Part shown: piece after piece, positions 61,227 to 64,000 of the stretch
How positions within the stretch are numbered: the first letter of the stretch is position 1
Layout of the letters: every line of letters begins with the position of its first letter
Source: Yersinia frederiksenii ATCC 33641
Lineage (GTDB): Bacteria > Pseudomonadota > Gammaproteobacteria > Enterobacterales > Enterobacteriaceae
NCBI RefSeq assembly: GCF_000754805.1
Contig: NZ_KN150731.1
Location: 3,025,886 to 3,089,885, forward strand
Length of the DNA: 64,000 bases
Reading direction: 5' to 3'
Made by a program: the position numbers and the translations under genes
Notes under the pieces: generated by a model
Seen by the model: the letters and a program-made list of their open reading frames with translations, nothing else
Told to the model about the DNA's origin: nothing
The model's database searches: none

Positions 61227-62108
61227 ATGAAAGGCATAATTCTGGCTGGTGGCTCAGGCACAAGGTTGCACCCCATCACCCGTGGCGTCTCTAAGCAACT
61301 GCTTCCCGTCTACGACAAACCGATGATTTACTACCCGCTGTCAGTGCTGATGCTGGCAGGGATCCGCGATATTTTGATTATCTCGACTCCAGAAGATTTG
61401 CCATCATTCCAGCGTTTGCTGGGCAATGGTGATGAGTTTGGTATAAAACTAAGTTATGCCGCGCAGCCTAGCCCTGATGGGCTGGCACAAGCATTTATCA
61501 TCGGTGAAGAGTTTATTGGTAATGAACCTTGCTGTTTGGTACTTGGCGATAATATCTATTTTGGTCAAGGCTTTAGCCCGAAACTAAAAGCGGTAGCTGC
61601 ACGTAAGCAAGGGGCTACCGTCTTCGGTTATCAGGTCATGGACCCAGAGCGCTTTGGTGTGGTGGAATTTGATGACAACTTCCGCGCGTTATCTATTGAA
61701 GAGAAACCAAGTCAGCCGAAGTCCAACTGGGCGGTGACCGGGCTTTATTTCTATGATAATCAAGTTGTTGATTTCGCCAAGCACGTTAAACCATCCTCTC
61801 GTGGTGAGCTGGAAATTACCAGTATCAACCAGATGTATTTAGAGCGCGGTGAGCTAACGGTTGAGTTGTTAGGGCGTGGTTTTGCCTGGCTGGATACTGG
61901 TACACATGACAGTCTGATTGAAGCCAGTACCTTTGTACAAACTGTTGAAAAACGTCAAGGTTTCAAAATTGCCTGTCTGGAAGAGATCGCTTGGCGTAAT
62001 GGCTGGTTGGATGACGATGGCGTAAGACGTGCAGCAACTGCATTGGCTAAAACCGGTTACGGTAAATATCTATTGGACTTGCTCCATGCTCGTCCGCGCC
62101 AGTATTGA
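61227..62108 (+). CDS. rffH: RffH, glucose-1-phosphate thymidylyltransferase
   Basis: This 293-residue enzyme is the same length as E. coli RffH. The nucleotide-binding loop is [13 protein letters not shown], with [19 protein letters not shown] and a C-terminal [16 protein letters not shown]. It makes dTDP-glucose, the substrate for RffG. AGGAG 5 nt before ATG 61227 rejects the 13-codon upstream extension. The 121-bp gap after rffG shows no terminator. Confidence 0.97.
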   Translation: MKGIILAGGSGTRLHPITRGVSKQLLPVYDKPMIYYPLSVLMLAGIRDILIISTPEDLPSFQRLLGNGDEFGIKLSYAAQPSPDGLAQAFIIGEEFIGNEPCCLVLGDNIYFGQGFSPKLKAVAARKQGATVFGYQVMDPERFGVVEFDDNFRALSIEEKPSQPKSNWAVTGLYFYDNQVVDFAKHVKPSSRGELEITSINQMYLERGELTVELLGRGFAWLDTGTHDSLIEASTFVQTVEKRQGFKIACLEEIAWRNGWLDDDGVRRAATALAKTGYGKYLLDLLHARPRQY

Positions 62109-62856
62109 GCCACTGGCCTGGGAAAGTGAATTTTTCCAGCGGCCGAGTGCAAAACTTCATTTCTCCGACTCAGCCCCGCAAGTCAACCCGGCTGAGTTGG
62201 ATGTTTTTACCCTTACCCAAGCCAAAGTTCCGACTCATCGCCTTGATCTTATTGATGCTCTCGGCCAGCTTGGCTTCAAGTTAGTTGAAGGGGAAGTCGA
62301 TCTGTCGCTGTCAGTGGGTGTGAACGACACGGTTGGCACGGAAAATGCTTCATTTTCAGTAGATGCTAAGACTGATACCGGAACCTGCCAACATCGGGTC
62401 ACAACTTATCCCTATCGGGTTGCAACCACGGAAGACATTCCGCTATTGCGTAGTGTGGCCGCCAATGCCTTTGCATTGAGTCGTTTTCGGGCCCCGTGGT
62501 ATGACCCACAGGACAGTGGACGATTTTATGCATTGTGGGCTGAAAAGGCGGTGTTAGGTACTTTTGATCATCAGTGTTTATTGGTGATGGATTCGTCGGG
62601 GCAACCTGCGGGTTTTGTTACACTACGTGATTTGCATGATGGTAGCGCACGTATTGGCCTGTTGGCGGTATTCCCGGATGCGCAGGGTAAAGGCATAGGT
62701 TCATCATTAATGTCGGCGGCAAAGCAGTGGTGCCAGAGTCACGGATTACACCGGTTACTGGTAGCGACACAAATGAGCAATATTGCTGCTTTACGTCTTT
62801 ATATTCGTAGTGGTGCCTCGATTGAGAGCACCGCATATTGGTTATGCAGGGGATGA
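62086..62856 (+). CDS. wecD: WecD, dTDP-fucosamine acetyltransferase
   Basis: This 256-residue protein starts [12 protein letters not shown] and has a C-terminal GNAT acetyltransferase domain (about 120-256; [37 protein letters not shown] as the acetyl-CoA loop). It is about 30 residues longer than the E. coli protein, mainly because of an insert around residues 70-110. It overlaps rffH by 23 nt and converts dTDP-Fuc4N to dTDP-Fuc4NAc. Confidence 0.94.
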   Translation: MLVRASIEPLAWESEFFQRPSAKLHFSDSAPQVNPAELDVFTLTQAKVPTHRLDLIDALGQLGFKLVEGEVDLSLSVGVNDTVGTENASFSVDAKTDTGTCQHRVTTYPYRVATTEDIPLLRSVAANAFALSRFRAPWYDPQDSGRFYALWAEKAVLGTFDHQCLLVMDSSGQPAGFVTLRDLHDGSARIGLLAVFPDAQGKGIGSSLMSAAKQWCQSHGLHRLLVATQMSNIAALRLYIRSGASIESTAYWLCRG

Positions 62857-62857
62857 G

Positions 62858-63988
62858 ATGATTCCATTTAACGCTCCACCGGTAGTCGGCACTGAATTGG
62901 GTTATATGCAGGCCGCAATGAATAGCGGCAAGTTATGCGGTGATGGTGGGTTTACCCGTCGCTGTCAGCAGTGGATGGAAAAACATTTCGATTGCCCGAA
63001 AGTGTTACTGACCCCTTCTTGTACTGCCTCACTGGAAATGGCCGCGTTGCTGCTGGATATCAAGCCCGGCGATGAAGTGATCATGCCAAGTTTCACCTTT
63101 GTCTCTACTGCCAATGCTTTTGTATTGCGTGGAGCGAAAATGGTGTTTGTTGATATTCGTCCAGACACCATGAACATTGATGAAACCAAGATTGAAGCGG
63201 CTATTACCGACAAAACCAGAGTTATCGTGCCAGTCCACTATGCGGGTGTTGCCTGTGAAATGGATACCATCATGGCACTGGCAAAAAAACATAATTTGTT
63301 TGTAGTCGAAGATGCAGCTCAGGGCGTGATGTCAACTTACAAAGGCAAAGCGCTGGGGACTATCGGCCATATTGGTTGCTTCAGCTTCCATGAAACCAAA
63401 AACTACACCGCGGGTGGTGAAGGGGGTGCGACGCTAATCAATGACCCATCATTGATTGATCGCGCAGAAATTATCCGTGAGAAAGGGACTAATCGCAGCC
63501 AGTTCTTCCGCGGTCAGGTAGATAAGTACACTTGGCGTGATATCGGCTCCAGCTATTTGATGTCTGATTTACAGGCGGCTTACCTGTGGGGCCAGTTGGA
63601 AGCCGCGGAGCAAATCAACCAACGCCGTCTGGCACTGTGGCACACTTACTATGATGCTTTCAAACCGTTGGCGGATGCCGGTCGTATTGATTTGCCGGTT
63701 ATTCCCGGTAATTTGGCACAGAACGCGCACATGTTTTATATCAAACTGCGTGACATCGAAGAGCGTTCAGCTTTCATCAGCTATTTAAAAGAAGCTGAGA
63801 TTATGGCGGTATTCCATTACATTCCACTGCATGCTTGCCCGGCAGGTGAAGAGTTTGGTCGTATGGATGGTGAAGACCGCTTTACCACCAAGGAAAGTGA
63901 ACGTCTGGTTCGCTTGCCAATCTTCTATAACCTGACTGATGTTAATCAGAGCACGGTCATTAATACTGTACTCAGTTTCTTCGCCTGA
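62858..63988 (+). CDS. wecE: WecE, dTDP-4-amino-4,6-dideoxygalactose transaminase
   Basis: This 376-residue PLP enzyme of the DegT/DnrJ/EryC1 family is the same length as in E. coli. It shows LTPSCTASLEMAALLLDI, VEDAAQGVMSTYKG and the PLP lysine in SFHETKNYTAGGEGG. It makes dTDP-Fuc4N from the RffG product. The start ATG 62858 lies one base after the wecD stop; 25 codons upstream in the frame are not used. Confidence 0.97.
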   Translation: MIPFNAPPVVGTELGYMQAAMNSGKLCGDGGFTRRCQQWMEKHFDCPKVLLTPSCTASLEMAALLLDIKPGDEVIMPSFTFVSTANAFVLRGAKMVFVDIRPDTMNIDETKIEAAITDKTRVIVPVHYAGVACEMDTIMALAKKHNLFVVEDAAQGVMSTYKGKALGTIGHIGCFSFHETKNYTAGGEGGATLINDPSLIDRAEIIREKGTNRSQFFRGQVDKYTWRDIGSSYLMSDLQAAYLWGQLEAAEQINQRRLALWHTYYDAFKPLADAGRIDLPVIPGNLAQNAHMFYIKLRDIEERSAFISYLKEAEIMAVFHYIPLHACPAGEEFGRMDGEDRFTTKESERLVRLPIFYNLTDVNQSTVINTVLSFFA

Positions 63989-63989
63989 T

Positions 63990-64000
63990 ATGTCGCTGGC
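63990..64000 (+). CDS. wzxE: Start of wzxE (lipid III flippase), truncated by the window end
   Basis: ATGTCGCTGGC, one base after the wecE stop, encodes Met-Ser-Leu-Ala, the start of E. coli WzxE, which follows wecE there. Only three and a half codons are visible, so the call rests on position. Confidence 0.6.

Overview
The window is chromosomal DNA of an enterobacterium, and Yersinia is the best fit. The evidence is the 16S rRNA sequence, an E. coli-like core gene order (oxyR-sthA-fabR-yijD-trmA-btuB-murI, then hdfR-maoP-comM-ilvLGMEDA, ilvY-ilvC, ppiC, rep, gppA-rhlB, trxA, rho, and the wec cluster), a Has haemophore secretion locus, a periplasmic pectate-degrading exopolygalacturonase, and ERIC-type intergenic repeats of the kind common in yersiniae. 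The species was not resolved.

Layout. 1-2.0 kb: tail of a haemophore operon (hasE, hasB). 2.2-7 kb: a redox block with a Lpd-like flavoprotein, a peroxiredoxin-glutaredoxin fusion, the divergent regulator oxyR and the transhydrogenase sthA. 7-12.6 kb: fabR-yijD, trmA, and btuB under a cobalamin riboswitch, overlapping murI. 12.6-18.6 kb: a complete rRNA operon (P1/P2, 16S, tRNA-Glu, 23S, 5S, tRNA-Asp, tRNA-Trp, terminator). Its left flank is that of E. coli rrnB and its right flank that of E. coli rrnC. 19-23.6 kb: a ytfQRT-yjfF sugar ABC transporter. 23.6-26.6 kb: hdfR, maoP, comM. 26.9-33.5 kb: the attenuated ilvLGMEDA operon with an intact ilvG. 33.7-35.8 kb: an AT-rich orphan gene for a 673-residue repeat protein. 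35.8-38.4 kb: ilvY/ilvC. 38.5-44.7 kb: a five-gene chaperone-usher fimbrial operon. 45.3-55 kb: ppiC, rep, pehX (with a KdgR-like operator), gppA-rhlB, trxA, rho. 55.3-64 kb: enterobacterial common antigen genes wecA-wzzE-wecB-wecC-rffG-rffH-wecD-wecE and the first bases of wzxE.

How the genes work together. OxyR sits divergent to the peroxiredoxin fusion across a shared operator-like region. The Lpd-like protein downstream carries an extra C-terminal Cys-x-x-Cys and could serve the same thiol chemistry, but an intrinsic terminator lies just before its start codon. The ilv genes supply branched-chain amino acids through leader-peptide attenuation and IlvY control. The wec genes make UDP-GlcNAc, UDP-ManNAcA and dTDP-Fuc4NAc for the ECA trisaccharide.

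Most of the window is ordinary core genome. The accessory material worth a second look is the repeat-protein gene between ilvA and ilvY, the fimbrial operon between ilvC and ppiC, the redox block, pehX, and three ERIC-like elements (one inside the fimbrial operon, one in the long trxA-rho leader). No transposase, integrase, prophage or CRISPR array was seen.
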